A stretch of 51,516 nucleotides of DNA from Cristatella mucedo (taxonomy: Eukaryota > Bryozoa > Phylactolaemata > Cristatellidae): NCBI GenBank assembly GCA_009760855.2, contig WPIO01000176.1, positions 546,001 to 597,516 on the forward strand. Direction: 5' to 3'. Under the pieces are notes generated by a model, which did no database searches, was not told where the DNA came from, and worked only from the letters and a program-made list of their open reading frames with translations. This document shows positions 1-10,250 of the stretch, in pieces; position 1 is the first letter of the stretch, and the number at the start of each line of letters is the position of its first letter. A program made the translations under genes and the position numbers.

Positions 1-26
1 CCTGTCGCTCTTGCTCAAGGCGGCTG

Positions 27-71
27 AACAGAACTTTCCAGAGCAGAACTTTCCAGAACAGAGCTGTCCAG
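27..71. repeat. 15-bp tandem repeat, three units
   Basis: Three units of 15 bp lie side by side; the first reads AACAGAACTTTCCAG and the others differ by one to three bases. Read forward they would give EQNFP-like units, but the frame is short and has no other support for coding. Probably a small minisatellite. Confidence 0.7.
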
Positions 72-1085
72 CCATCCACAGCAGCTTGACCAAATCAGCA
101 ACACGACAGTATAGCAACCCGGTCCAACAAGGGGTGCGGCGGTGTTGGGGGCCGTCCGGTTGCCCCTTTCTCTGCCGGGTATACTGCTCGAGGTCGACAT
201 CTTACTGGTAGATGCTTCTTACATACCGGTCAGGTAACAAGCCGTACGTCATGTACCCCCAGGCTGGAGTACATCTGTGGTTAAAACGGCCCGCACTAGG
301 TTAACACCCGGGTAGCCTGAGTCAATTCACAATATATAGCATGATTCAATTCACAAGCTGGGTTATATTGACGCCCAGACCAAATCGCACCCCTCTGAGC
401 CAAAAAATGTCATCCCTCCCAGCCATAATCATATCCGATCGTATCAATCCCGAGTAGGCTCCGTGCTTTCCAGGCACTGCCATACTATTAAGTGGAGGAG
501 CCACTTGCTGATTTTGAGATTTAAGAAAAAAAAATTCGCAGTCTTTGACGTGTCGCTGTACGTCTTTTTTTACCCCTTTGCAGTAAGAGATTTTGATCAA
601 CGTCTTATCTGGGCCAAAATGACTACTGAATTGTTGGTTGTCCTGGCATTGGGGCTGTAGGCATGGCGTTCAAGATAGCTGAAAGTTGGCTTTTCCTGAG
701 AAGTTCCTTCTACCTATGTTAAAGAATACATTCCTCTTTTGGCTCAATAAGGCTTAGCTGTTTCTTTTAACTGGGGCTTGGCATTCGCACATTTTTATGG
801 AGTTCGTAAATGCACAGGGTTTTATTGTAAAGTAGAATCTCACAAAATGGTCGGACAGTTGGTCTTTCATGGTTGAGTACTAAATTTGAAACATTTGAAA
901 AATTAATTATTTAATATTTAAGTGGGTTTAATGAGACGACCTCTTAAGATCTTTTCTTACGTAATGCGTTCGTTGTTAAACTGCGTACATACGATGCTCA
1001 CGGACTCTGAGCTAAATTAACCTCCGTTAAAGGGTTCGGAAACTTCCGTAAACTCTTAAGTTACCTTTTATCAAACTTTAAAGAA
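72..1085. other. No recognised feature
   Basis: About 1 kb of unique-looking sequence. Short open frames here show no family resemblance and overlap on both strands. I see no repeat, tRNA or exon signal that I can support. Confidence 0.5.
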
Positions 1086-1567
1086 TTATAATAATAATGC
1101 ATTTGATATAGCACCCTAGTGAACTCAGTCTCTTTCTAGGAAATTTGCATTTGTTGCAAAAGAAGCACGATCGAATCGTTAGTGGAATATGCTGAATAAA
1201 CAACAAGAATAACGTAGTTAGCGGTGACACGCATAGGGTCATCATGTAAGTTTGGTTAATGGCAGCATGCGCAGTGTCAGAACGCATGAGAAATATAAAG
1301 GAAGAATCGCAGGGACCCGCTAAATGGTGACATAAAATGCGTCTTCAGTTTTTTTTAAATGTGGACAAGTCAGAAGATGTCGTGACGCAGGTTGGGAGTC
1401 AGTTCCAGGCTTTGGAAGCATACGAACTGCAGGCATGGTCTCCAAAGAATTTGGTATTTGTACGAGGTATGGGTAAACAGTTAGACTCCAAAAAGCTGGT
1501 GGTACTATGCTTATACCTGGTGGGGCAGTAGATCTGATAGGCAGGCTGGAGCCAAATAATGAAGGGA

Positions 1568-2334
1568 GAATGTCAAGAAAATACCTTTACAATTTTTCCG
1601 ACAATCAAATATGTGTTTATGGTACCTTTCGAAAGACAAACATGTTAGAACTGGGATCGGAAGTTCTGACGACTTCCGCATGAAAGGAAAAATTCATTAT
1701 GCCAACCACGTCTAACCCGGATGTAAACCGGAAGCAGCATATGTACAAATAAAAGACTTACCGATCTCTGCATCATATGCGACTTGTATTATTCATTAAT
1801 ATTTTTTATTTCGGCTGGATACATTTGGCTGTATACGTTATCAAACGTCCTGGAGCTTAATTTTCCGTAATCGTGGACATATAAAACCAATCGTATCAAA
1901 CCAAAATAAAAAATATTAACGGCTAGGGTCAAATAAGCAGAGCTGAACTCGCATTTCAAATTTAATTCCAAAACGTGAAATATCATTTGAGTTTTTTAAT
2001 TTACAAGGCACCAACAAACATTGGAAATGAAGCTGTTTAAAAGTCGCGAGTATGCACCTCAACAAGCTTCAAGCAACTATAGTGATCTATCAAGGTTCGA
2101 CAAGTTGGGATACAAGTCGCATATGATGCAGAGATCGGTAAGTCTTTTATTGTAGATTTGTTGCTTCCGGTTTACATCTGGGGGTTAGACATGGTTGGCA
2201 TAACAAAATTTTCCTTTCATGCGGAAGTCGTCAGAACTTCCGATCCCAGTTCTAACATGCTTGTCTTTCTAAGGTACCATAAACACATATTTGATTTTCA
2301 GACACATTGTATAGGTATTTTCTTGGCTTTCTTC
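1568..2334. mobile_element. Foldback/MITE with about 222-bp terminal inverted repeats
   Basis: Bases 1568-1789 and 2110-2334 are inverted copies of each other at high identity, around a roughly 320-bp AT-rich centre. The ends read GAA..., without an obvious hAT or Tc1 terminus. The flanks TGAAGGGA (1560-1567) and TGAAGGAA (2335-2342) look like an 8-bp target duplication inside the L-ATT 3' region. The paralogous minus copy near 39410 has the same site uninterrupted (ATGAAGTGACC). There is no transposase frame, so the element is non-autonomous. An 8-bp duplication fits hAT or P-like enzymes, but the family is not identified. Confidence 0.75.
1796..1919. repeat. Inner perfect 16-bp inverted repeat of the foldback element
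   Basis: TTAATATTTTTTATTT at 1796-1811 is exactly complementary to 1904-1919. It lies just inside the left long inverted repeat and could form a separate hairpin with a loop of about 92 nt. Confidence 0.8.
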
Positions 2335-2896
2335 TGAAGGAACCTAAAATTGAATGACAAGACCTTGAAGTCGACGCGTTGCTTGACTGAGAGTCAGTGC
2401 AGGTCGGCAAGAAGCAGTGTGATGTGGCAACTGTGACGCTCACGACAGACAAGCCTAGCCGCAGGGTTTTGCACCAGCTGTAAGCGCCTGATTGCACGTG
2501 CCGGTAAGCCAGCGAGCAGTGAGTTACAGAAGTCAAAACGGGATATCACAAATGCATGGACCAACTTGAACGTGGTATCCTTATCTAAAAAAGCTCGAAT
2601 TTTAGCAATGTTATGCAGCTAGAAATTGGCACACTTAATTGTGGACCTGACGTGGTCATCTAAGGAAGGTCACTTTGGAACATGACACCTAGATTTCAAG
2701 CTGATTCAACAGGAGATATTCTGGCAGAGCCGATTTCTAGCGTTGGTCTTTCCAATTTCCGAATCGCACTTGGCTTGCCCTTAACTAGAAAGTTGGTTTT
2801 TATCATCATTTAATTTAAGAAAGTTGCTGCCCTCCATGGTCGGATGTCATCAATACAAGCAGCAAGGGAGTTGAGAGAATTCGACTTGCTGGAGGG

Positions 2897-3330
2897 CTAG
2901 CAAGGATAAAAGCAAAGGTACAGCTGAGTGTCATCCACATAGAAGTGAAAGCCTAGATTGTGCTTGGCAACCACATCGGCAAGAGGGAGAGTATAAACCA
3001 TGAAAAGAACCGGACCAAGCATGGAGCCCGGAGGTACCCCATATTTCAGAGGTACCTCGGATGATCTTTGTCCATTTACATCAATACTCTGGAGTCTCCC
3101 ACTGAGATAAGACCTGAACCATTGCAGAGCAGTGCCAGTGATGTCCAGGCAAGATGAGAATCGCTCAAGAAGGACTTGATGATCGATAGTATCAAAAGCT
3201 GCCAAAAGATCGAGCAAAACAAGCAGAGATACTCTACCCATGTCTGCATTCATAAGTAGGTCGTTGCACACCTGAAGCACTGCTGTCTCTGTGGAGTGGA
3301 GTTAGCTCTAAAACCAAATTTGAATTTACT
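2897..3330 (-). pseudogene. L-ATT reverse transcriptase palm fragment
   Basis: The minus strand encodes the RT core of a LINE. It includes motif A FDTIDH, the conserved segment WFRSYLSGR, the GVPPGSMLGPVLF box and a YVDD catalytic box where the family usually has YADD. Motif A and the DD box are both present, but the surrounding frame is shifted upstream and downstream. The protein would copy its own RNA at a nicked target. It continues, with breaks, the element at 1086-5975. Confidence 0.85.
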
Positions 3331-3649
3331 AACAAGGTTTGAAGTTTCAATATATGACTTCTGCTGGTCTGCCACGAATAGTTCCTGTGTCTTTGGTAGA
3401 AACTATGGAACGGAGACTAGGCGGAAGTTTGTCAAGTTCTCTTGGTCTAATGCTGCTTGTTTGAGTAGTAGCCTCACTACAGCCTTTGTAAAGGTGCTGG
3501 AACATGACCTGAGGCTAATGACATAGTAATGACGTTAGCTATGCATGGCAGCAACAGTTCAATGCATCGTAGAAGCAGGACAGTATACATAGGGTCCAAG
3601 AGACTATTTGTTTTCTTTTATTGGAATATGAACTTCGGGACGAGATCAC

Positions 3650-3900
3650 TAATCACCTACTTGAATGTAGATTTAAAGGTGCTCTATGGAATTGAGAGAC
3701 AGGATTCCAGGGGGATGCTGACATTTTAGGGATGGACTCTCTGATATTGTCCGCATTGCTGCCAAAGAAGCCAGAGAAGCGATCAGCTAGATCATCACAG
3801 GAATTATTAGGTAAGGAGCTAACCTGGGAGTGGTTGTAGAGATGATTGATCGTCAATATCAGCATTTTTGGATTGTGCATCTGAATTCGACAATGTTTTA
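3650..3900 (-). pseudogene. L-ATT linker between endonuclease and RT
   Basis: The minus-strand frame carries LADRFSGFF and IRESIP, the same linker seen in the plus-strand copy near 47528 (LADHFSSFF, IRESIP). This segment sits between endonuclease and RT in CR1/L2-type ORF2 proteins. It has no known catalytic role. It links the RT part at 2897-3330 with the endonuclease part farther right. Confidence 0.7.
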
Positions 3901-4170
3901 ACAGATGCTAAACTTGGCCTTTGCTAGGATCGATTGGTATGATCTACAGTAGTCCCAGCATGCCTGTTGATGGACAGTCATTCCTGATCTTGTGTATGCT
4001 TTTTCAAGCTCCAGCTTAGTAGACCTAGTTAGTTTAATGTCCGTGGTAAACCATAGGCCATCTGGGCAAGTGCACACAGTGCGCTTAGTCAGAGGTACAA
4101 GCTCGTCAAGATTGTCAGCTACTGTGGTGTTGTAGCCATCTACCGATGGCGACAGGTCGGAAGGGGGAGT

Positions 4171-4370
4171 CTAAGCAGATATTCTCGCACGGGCAGCATC
4201 GATGTCAAGGGTCTTAAGGTTTCGCGATCCACATATGATTTTAGAAGAGGAGGAGGAGGGCATACCTTGTGGACTAAATGAGATCTGCATGTGGCCAGGT
4301 GAGCAGAATTTGGTATACATTTGTGATGAAAAAGTGCAGTTGTATGGGAAAATTCGATCAAGTGTGTCCC
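4171..4370 (-). pseudogene. L-ATT endonuclease C-terminal part
   Basis: Minus-strand translation gives DTLDRIF, then a degraded SPGHMQISF where the copy at 43278-43568 has SDHIQISF. In apurinic-type LINE endonucleases the SDH motif holds a catalytic histidine; here the aspartate is lost. The frame is cut at 4370 by the plus-strand insertion, and the N-terminal part resumes at 5089. Confidence 0.7.
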
Positions 4371-4376
4371 TTGATG

Positions 4377-4852
4377 CATTCGTGACATCTCGTCTCGACT
4401 TCTGGAACTCACTGCTTACTGGGCTACCAGCATCTGCGATCAGGCGATTGCAGCTGTTGCAAAACTCTGCAGCTAGGCTTGTCTGTCGTGAGCGTCGCAG
4501 TTGCCACATTACTCCACTTCTCGCCGACCTGCACTGGTTACCAGTCAAGCAACGGATTGACTTCAAGGTTTTGTCGCTCACTTTTAGGTCTCTTCATTCT
4601 ATGGCTCCGGCCTATCTTTCAGATATACTACCCCATCAGGCCAAGCATCGTACCACCCGCTTTTCGGAATCCAACAGTCTAGAAATACCTCGCACTAACC
4701 TCAAATCCTTTGGAGACCGTGCATTTAGTTCGGATACTCCCAGAGCCTGGAACTCCCTCCCGACCTGCGTCAGAACATCCCCTGACCTGAGCACATTTAA
4801 AAGGAACTTAAAAACACACCTATTTAGGACAGCATTTAGTGGGTCCCTATGA
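4377..4852 (+). pseudogene. L-ATT RT C-terminal fragment (chimeric open frame)
   Basis: The frame encodes the C-terminal part of L-ATT ORF2. Conserved segments include LHWLPVKQRIDFKVLSLTFR, the FGDRAFS and AWNSLPTC segments, and the terminal HLFRTAFSGSL. The open frame extends left to 4202, but those first residues (about 58) are antisense of the interrupted endonuclease. The 216-residue frame is therefore a junction artefact, not a gene. It lacks the catalytic RT motifs. Confidence 0.85.
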
Positions 4853-5082
4853 TTCGTCCGTCACGTGCTTATGCGTGGTGACACTGTGCATGCTGCCACT
4901 AACCACATTTGCATGCTGACCCTGTTCATGTCACCCCTAACCATGTTATTCACTCTGTTTGTTTTTCAAGCATGATTTTACTTACCATTCAATTGCATTT
5001 CCCTTTGCAGCAAATGTAAAGCGCCTAGAAAGAGATTGGGTTCTCTGAGGGCGCTTTATCAAGTGCATTATTATTATTATTA
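4377..5082 (+). mobile_element. Young 5'-truncated L-ATT copy nested in the old minus copy
   Basis: A 706-bp plus-strand fragment starts inside the RT thumb region and ends in the family hairpin plus an ATT tail. The 6-bp direct repeat TTGATG flanks it (4371-4376 and 5083-5088). The host sequence on either side is continuous minus-strand endonuclease when compared with 43380-43450. Its sequence is very close to the plus copies at 10251 and 41503, so it is likely recent. Confidence 0.85.
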
Positions 5083-5088
5083 TTGATG

Positions 5089-5975
5089 TGGGTATGGCCG
5101 TGCACATGAGCCACGGGAGACCACGAGTCAGTCAGTTCACAAAATCAAATGCTGAAGGCGTCAGATAAGTTATCAAAATTTGTGTTGAAATCACCCTTGC
5201 AGAGGAAAGATATATTTATTGCACACAGAATCGAAATGAGATAAGAGAAATCTGAGATAAAGGAGAATTTGGTACCTGGTTGGCGATAGACTACTGCCAC
5301 CGTCGGTAGCTTTTTGTCGCCTGAAATCAAGACAATAGATTTGAATGACTGCTTTGAGAGTACTGCAAACGGCTTGAAGTTGAAGTTCGAGCATGAGAAA
5401 ATGGCGCCTCCACCTCCAGTTTTACTCGATCAAGTGCTGTGAAAGAAGGAGAAATCGGTGGGGGTTTCGCTTATAATTGTCGAAGAGTTTACAGATTTTA
5501 GCCAATTTTCAGTCAAGGCGAATAGGTCTTGACCTTTTTCATAAATAAGGTCACTAACTAAAAAGGGTTTATTGCACATTGAAATAGGATTCCGAAGATG
5601 AGCTTAAAGTTGGACCGAAGCTGGAGTTACAATAGGCCTGTTGAACTCTAAGAGAAATTCACCGTAACACTCGAGGGAGAACGAGGTGAGCGGTTCGAGA
5701 CAATGCTAGGAATACCAAACGAGCGGGTACTCAGCTCGAAGCTCCTGTCCAACGTGCGACGTCTGAGCTGGCGGCCCCGGCCACCGCGGCGGCTCCGGGG
5801 TGCTTTTCCTTTGTTAGTTCACGAATCTTAGCAACAGCAATAACATCTTCTAGGACGGCTTTCGAACTACGAAGACGAAGCGATAGCAGGCACGCACGAT
5901 CGTAGCTAATATGGAGCGTACTAGCAGCCGGCGCATCTAACGCAGCCGCCGGCTTGGCAGAGCCACTCAGAGCTC
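5089..5975 (-). pseudogene. L-ATT ORF2 N-terminus and endonuclease N-terminal half
   Basis: Reading right to left, the first segment has ISYDRACLLSLR and then, after a frameshift, a basic RRGGRGR patch and GIPSIVSNRS. The endonuclease follows with the motifs ALTENWLKS, AVVYRQPG and GDFNTNFD. ALTENWL and GDFN are typical of CR1/L2-like apurinic endonucleases that nick the target. Several frameshifts make it nonfunctional. The 5' end of the element is not resolved beyond about 5975. Confidence 0.75.
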
Positions 5976-6149
5976 ACTACACGCGTTTCTTGTTCGTTGC
6001 AGAATTCTCTTCGGAAAGCCGAAGCTCTTTTGAACATCGTATAAGGAAACCGATGCCGGTAAGACCTGTTTAATGCTTATCTGCTTTTTGCGTGATCGTA
6101 GCTCGGAAGAAAGTACGCGCCTGCGGACATCTAAACGCTTATCGCTTCG

Positions 6150-6320
6150 GGCTGCTGGGTCTGCCAAGCTGGCGGCGGCGTCAGATACGCCGGCGGTTGG
6201 TAACTTGCACGTTAGTTATGCTCGTGCGTGCCTATTATCGATTCTTTATGATAGTTCTGATGCATTCCTAGACGTTATTATTGTCCTTTTAAGATCCGTG
6301 AATTATGCGAACTTGCGCTT
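6150..6320 (+). pseudogene. Second L-ATT-type ORF2 N-terminal fragment, head-to-head
   Basis: The plus frame encodes GSAKLAAASDTPA, then LHVSYARACLLS, matching the minus-strand segment at about 5830-5975 (GSAKPAAALDAPA, LHISYDRACLLS). The two N-termini diverge from a spacer of roughly 180 bp. Similarity fades after about 6320 and no endonuclease follows. It may be an inverted duplication or a separate element fragment. Confidence 0.6.
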
Positions 6321-7215
6321 CCGTGACTTCCGATTACACTTCAATGGAATTGCAGACGTGCTATTGTACTTAGCTACAGCTTCATTTCCTCCATCCGCTT
6401 TGACTGCTTCTCATAACTGCATTAATCGAGCAAGTTAAAATTTGTACTTCCATTCATTTCCTTTTTAGATATCGGCGGAAGTTCTGTTTTAGATATATCG
6501 GTAGAAGTTAGTCGCCGGTTCTCAGTGAGGACGATAACCATAGAGCGATTAATTATAAAATAAAATTTATCATAATTAAAAGATTTGATTACAAGCGCCA
6601 TCTTTAAGATGGGGAATATTTTGACCTGGAGGGGTATGGTCTGGTCCAGACCATTTTAATCCCGGGGGTGGGGGCTCTGTATAGTTAAGCTTAGGACAAT
6701 ATATCCCCCGACTCTGGTCTTGGCCAATCTATATCGAGTTTAATCTAGGCAGTATTTTTGCCGGCTACACTGACATTCCGATCGCAGCTGCTCTGCTAGC
6801 ACATGGGCGCTGACGCATCATGGGCAGACGGGATGTCTAGATCATTCGGTCCTTGCCAGCTGGCACCGGATATGCTTACTTGAATTGATCGCTTAAGACT
6901 TGTAACACTTTAGGGCAGTGAGGCAGGATCCAGCTCCACAAGCCGATCAGCGCTCGACTCGTTGCAAAGCTGGCAAGGTATTCTTCTTTCGCCGACTCGC
7001 TCTGTCGATAGCAATCAAGCAGGGGGGGGCAAGCACGCGATACTTGAGCTGGCGTACCGAGCTGACACCTTTGGCAACACAAGCTTGGCTCAGATACAAA
7101 GACGGCATATTCCGCTGGTTAAGCAGTTACAACAGTTAAAACAGAGTTAAACACACTGCTAGACAGCTCGGCGAGCAGGTCGCTTGCTCAGCACTTACTC
7201 AGTGTAGACAGCCTA
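6321..7215. other. No recognised gene; one short palindrome
   Basis: No family match was seen. The segment holds ATGGTCTGG-T-CCAGACCAT at 6636-6654, a 9-bp palindrome with a one-base centre, followed by a G-rich stretch. Short open frames on both strands are unsupported. Confidence 0.5.
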
Positions 7216-7221
7216 ACCAAT

Positions 7222-7406
7222 GATAAATAAATAAATACCAGCTGATTAAACAGCCTCTTTTTGTATAGCGACAGAAGAGCCTTTACGGCTATCACCACCA
7301 CTTGCAGTGGCGATAAAGGATCTCCCAATGCGGGAATCGAACCCACGACCTCGGGACCGAGGTCGTGAAAGCAACCATCTTACCTAGAGGGCCATCTCGG
7401 CTCACC
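7222..7406 (-). mobile_element. SINE-t copy A (tRNA-derived SINE)
   Basis: Read on the minus strand it begins GGTGAG, has an A-box-like CTAGGTAAGATGG, then an 11-bp palindrome around TC and a B box GGGTTCGATTCC. A body hairpin (TATCGCCAC/GTGGTGATA) and an ATTTATTTAT tail follow. These are RNA polymerase III promoter elements. Flanks CCAATGAT (7217-7224) and CCCATGAT (7405-7412) may be a target duplication. It parallels copies at 22899, 34413 and 36630. Confidence 0.85.
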
Positions 7407-7540
7407 CATGATGAGTGAATGAAAAACAAAATCTCGATTAAAAGTGAGACTGCGACTGGGGGCTGCGTTTGCCGGCAGCAATTAATTCGAGCTGGAATGA
7501 AGTGGCAAACCCTTCCACTGCTCGTCCACAGATAAGCCTT

Positions 7541-7800
7541 GTAATGTAATATAATAGAATGTATCTTCGCCTGTAACTCCACAAAGCCACAAAGACTATA
7601 TGGGTGTTACGCAGTAGAGTTTTGTATAGCTCACACTCACAGCCTAAGCGGCTTTCAGTACGCATTCGGTAGCCAACAGACTTCATCTCACGCATCAAAG
7701 AGAAAGTGGGAAGCATAGATGAGTCAGGAGAACAGTTAAGGTAGTGAGTGGCATGGAAGTAGCAGCTCAGGACCGCTGGAAAGGATGAGCCGTAGTCATA
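7541..7800 (-). mobile_element. L-ATTAC LINE 3' fragment, copy a
   Basis: Minus-strand 3' end of a second LINE family. It encodes a conserved C-terminal peptide with HYLNCSPDSSMLPTFSL and KSVGYRMRTE, followed by a GTGTTACG...GTGGAGTTACA 3' UTR and an ATTATATTACATTAC tail. The same peptide and UTR recur at 25924-26640 and 49614-50117. The 179-residue open frame at 7438-7977 extends past both element ends and is not a gene. Confidence 0.75.
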
Positions 7801-9620
7801 AGTCTTGACATTAGCAAGCCAGCTGACAGGAGTCTGGTGCTTCTGAGGTTGCTTGACAATAAGCCAAGCGTACCCGGCATGGCACACTCCCCGTATAGCC
7901 TGCCCACCCTTCCCGAAAGACTGGGCCCATTCCTGGAAGGCTAGCAGACTTGGAGAGGCCCTGCGTAAGGTTGCCATTTTGCCCTTCCGGCATGCAGCTC
8001 CAGAGTTTGTCAGGCGCTGAGGCCACCGAGGCTTAACTAACTGCAGGCTGACCGAGACATGCCGGGCACTCGTTGCTCGTTCGGCCCTACAATTTCAGGA
8101 TGACTGTCTCCTTGAGGCGAATTAGGCCCAAGGAGCTGCGTAACTAAGAACTATTCTTGGATGGCTGCCTGATATGCCTCCAGCAGTCAGGCTGGAGCCA
8201 GAGAGGATCGCGGTACCGAGTGACTCGGTATCGAGTATCGAGTTTCAAAATTTGTGGGTACCCTACTCCGGACGATGACACGACATAGCTTCCTTCCGTA
8301 AGTTCTAGTTTGTTCGTTTTGACGGCTATATCGCTCTATAAAAATCCCGCCGACCGGGCTGCTGCGTTTCCCTTAGGCAGCACGGGCGGCTCAAGAACTG
8401 AGATCCTAGCTGTTGCTCCAATTCGGAGTCTGGAGACTTCGCAGACCCTGCTACGAGAGCCACTCGTCGGCTTTCCAGAGTAGAGAAACAGTAGTGAGAC
8501 ATTCGCTGAGCGTATTTCCTCAGATCTCCATCAGCAACTTCACAAATCAAGAGCGCCAAGTCACTCGGGTGGGGGCAGGTTTCGCTCGAGTTTTCTGTAG
8601 CACACGAAAATCGCGAGCAACCTTCTCGGCCTGCTGTGCTCGCGAGCCGATTGTCCTGTGGGTGAAAACCCTCGTGTAGGGTGAAACAGCCTTCCGAGAT
8701 CCCTTGGTTATAATAATAAAAATGTTAACAATAACAGCAAAACGAAATTTGTACAGCATCATTCACTGTACCAGCTTTGTTGGCGACCGAGCTAGCTTTT
8801 TATAGAACAATAGCAGTATATTTGTACAGCGCCCCGTGACAACTAGTGCTCTCTTGGCACTTAGCACGTCCTGAAAAGGAAGCTTAGCGACTGAGTAGCT
8901 TAACACCGTGAGCAATTTCAGCCTGCATAAGCACCTTAAGGACGATTATTGAGGGCAAAGCTAATAGGAGCAAGTGCAAGCAGGAAGCAAGGAACAGGTA
9001 AGTTCTTAGTATGAAATTTGTCAAGGATCTGTTATAACTCATTTATAGTGACTGCAGCAAAAGACCCAGCGATCTTACTAGTTGATCGTGTCGTGAGCTA
9101 TCCCTGCGCCTGATGTGCAGCTACATTAGCAATAGTTCCTCCAATATTCCACTTGCTAAGTGCAGAAACTAGGGCTTGCTACTGAGGTCAGATTACTGTC
9201 ACAAGAAGCTTGGAATGTTGTCAGTACCGCCAGCCAATACTGGCAATTATTTTCATATGCATAGTTAAAAAGGTAGCTGCAGTTAAAAGACTTCTAGGAC
9301 CCAACAAACGATGTGCTGTTTCCCCCAGTAAATTTGCATAATTGAAATTTGGAAATAAGCTTGTCTACACTCGGCTTGTTTAGCTGCTGCAATGTGTACA
9401 TTAGCTTCATTTCGCGTAAATCGTAGCATACATCCTCAGACGTCCGGATTGCGTCCTCGTCAAGGTTTACCAGCTACGAAAGAAATTCTCACTACTGGCG
9501 CTCGAAGTAGGCCACTGTGGGAGGGCAGAAATTGCAGCCCCCTGCGCCAAACTGCTGCCATGGAGGTATCCTGCTGACAGCTAGCATGCCAGCAGTGAAC
9601 TTTTGCTGATTGTCGATCCC
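7801..9620. other. No recognised gene
   Basis: About 1.8 kb without family resemblance. A short hairpin (GTACCGAGT-G-ACTCGGTAT) lies near 8213-8231. Small open frames overlap on both strands without coding support. Confidence 0.45.
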
Positions 9621-9623
9621 CAG

Positions 9624-9771
9624 TGCCGATATAATGGCAAGGCGGCTGATTCGGATGCAGTTGGTGCCGAACGTCGAATCTTCAGCCCCCCTTCTCCACC
9701 ATCTGGACCTCCCTAATCTTGACCGCCTCAATTTGAGTGCCACGTTGACTGACAGAGCGTGGGAAATGCAG
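9624..9771 (+). CDS. Candidate host internal exon (weak)
   Basis: A pyrimidine-rich run ends in CCCCAG at 9623, a plausible splice acceptor with CTGAT just upstream. The open frame then runs for 49 codons to ATGCAG|GTGCTC at 9771/9772, a weak donor. The frame enters with one leftover base and leaves in phase 0. The peptide (MARRLIRMQLVPNVESSA..., then HHLDLPNLDRLNLSA) has an even, leucine-rich composition and no low-complexity bias. I recognise no family. It could be chance or an unknown repeat. Confidence 0.22.
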
Positions 9772-10130
9772 GTGCTCCTTGTAAGGGTCGGAGGGCCCAA
9801 TAGCTAGCTGGTCTATCAACCCAATGTGCAACGTGCTTTCGGTGTGCCCAGCATGATGTCGTGGTGCACGTCGTAGTGCAATGAAGAGAGGGGGAGGGGG
9901 CCTGTGGACGGAAAGGGGGCTGCTGAATCCTCGACCTCCGGTGCAGCAGCCGAGTAGCAGCTCTGCAGCTCGCCCTGCTTTGACAGCAGCCGCAGCAGCT
10001 AGAAGCTAGCAAGCTCGTTGCGCCTCCTCCTTTGTAGCAGACTACACAAACCGCCACTTCGATCTGCTGGCAAGTTGCCTACTGGACGCGGCCACTGCTG
10101 CCTTGGCTACTGCCAGCTTGCTGCTGCAGG

Positions 10131-10137
10131 ACGAGAG

Positions 10138-10231
<94 letters not shown>

Positions 10232-10234
10232 AGA
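10131..10234. repeat. (GA)n microsatellite
   Basis: About 50 GA dinucleotides with few interruptions lie directly 5' of a plus-strand L-ATT copy. The 3' flank of that LINE also starts AGAGAGAGA, so the LINE probably inserted into a GA tract. Confidence 0.95.
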
Positions 10235-10250
10235 GAGAGAGACATGAACC

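Larger units (their letters stand above)
1086..5975 (-). mobile_element. Old L-ATT LINE copy (CR1/L2-like), interrupted by two insertions
   Basis: Read on the minus strand this is an almost complete ORF2 of a CR1/L2/Rex1-type non-LTR retrotransposon. It runs from an N-terminal segment near 5975 through endonuclease (about 5690 to 4140), linker (3880-3650) and RT (3330-2890) to a 3' UTR ending in the family hairpin and an ATTATTAT tail at 1086-1100. Frameshifts and stops are frequent, so it is dead. It is split by the foldback element at 1568-2334 and by a younger plus-strand copy at 4377-5082. Comparison with the minus copy at 38926-43830 supports the continuity across both insertions. Confidence 0.8.

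Noticed and set aside
188-202. Cloning-vector-like CTCGAGGTCGAC (XhoI/SalI) string
   Set aside because: Isolated 12 bp with no other vector sequence; likely chance.
1337-1531. Small plus-strand gene
   Set aside because: It is the antisense of the L-ATT C-terminal region and 3' UTR.
4202-4852. 216-residue protein as a gene
   Set aside because: About 58 leading residues are antisense endonuclease and the rest is a truncated LINE; an insertion junction explains it.
7438-7977. 179-residue minus-strand gene
   Set aside because: Central part is the L-ATTAC C-terminus; the ends are unrelated flank that happens to stay open.
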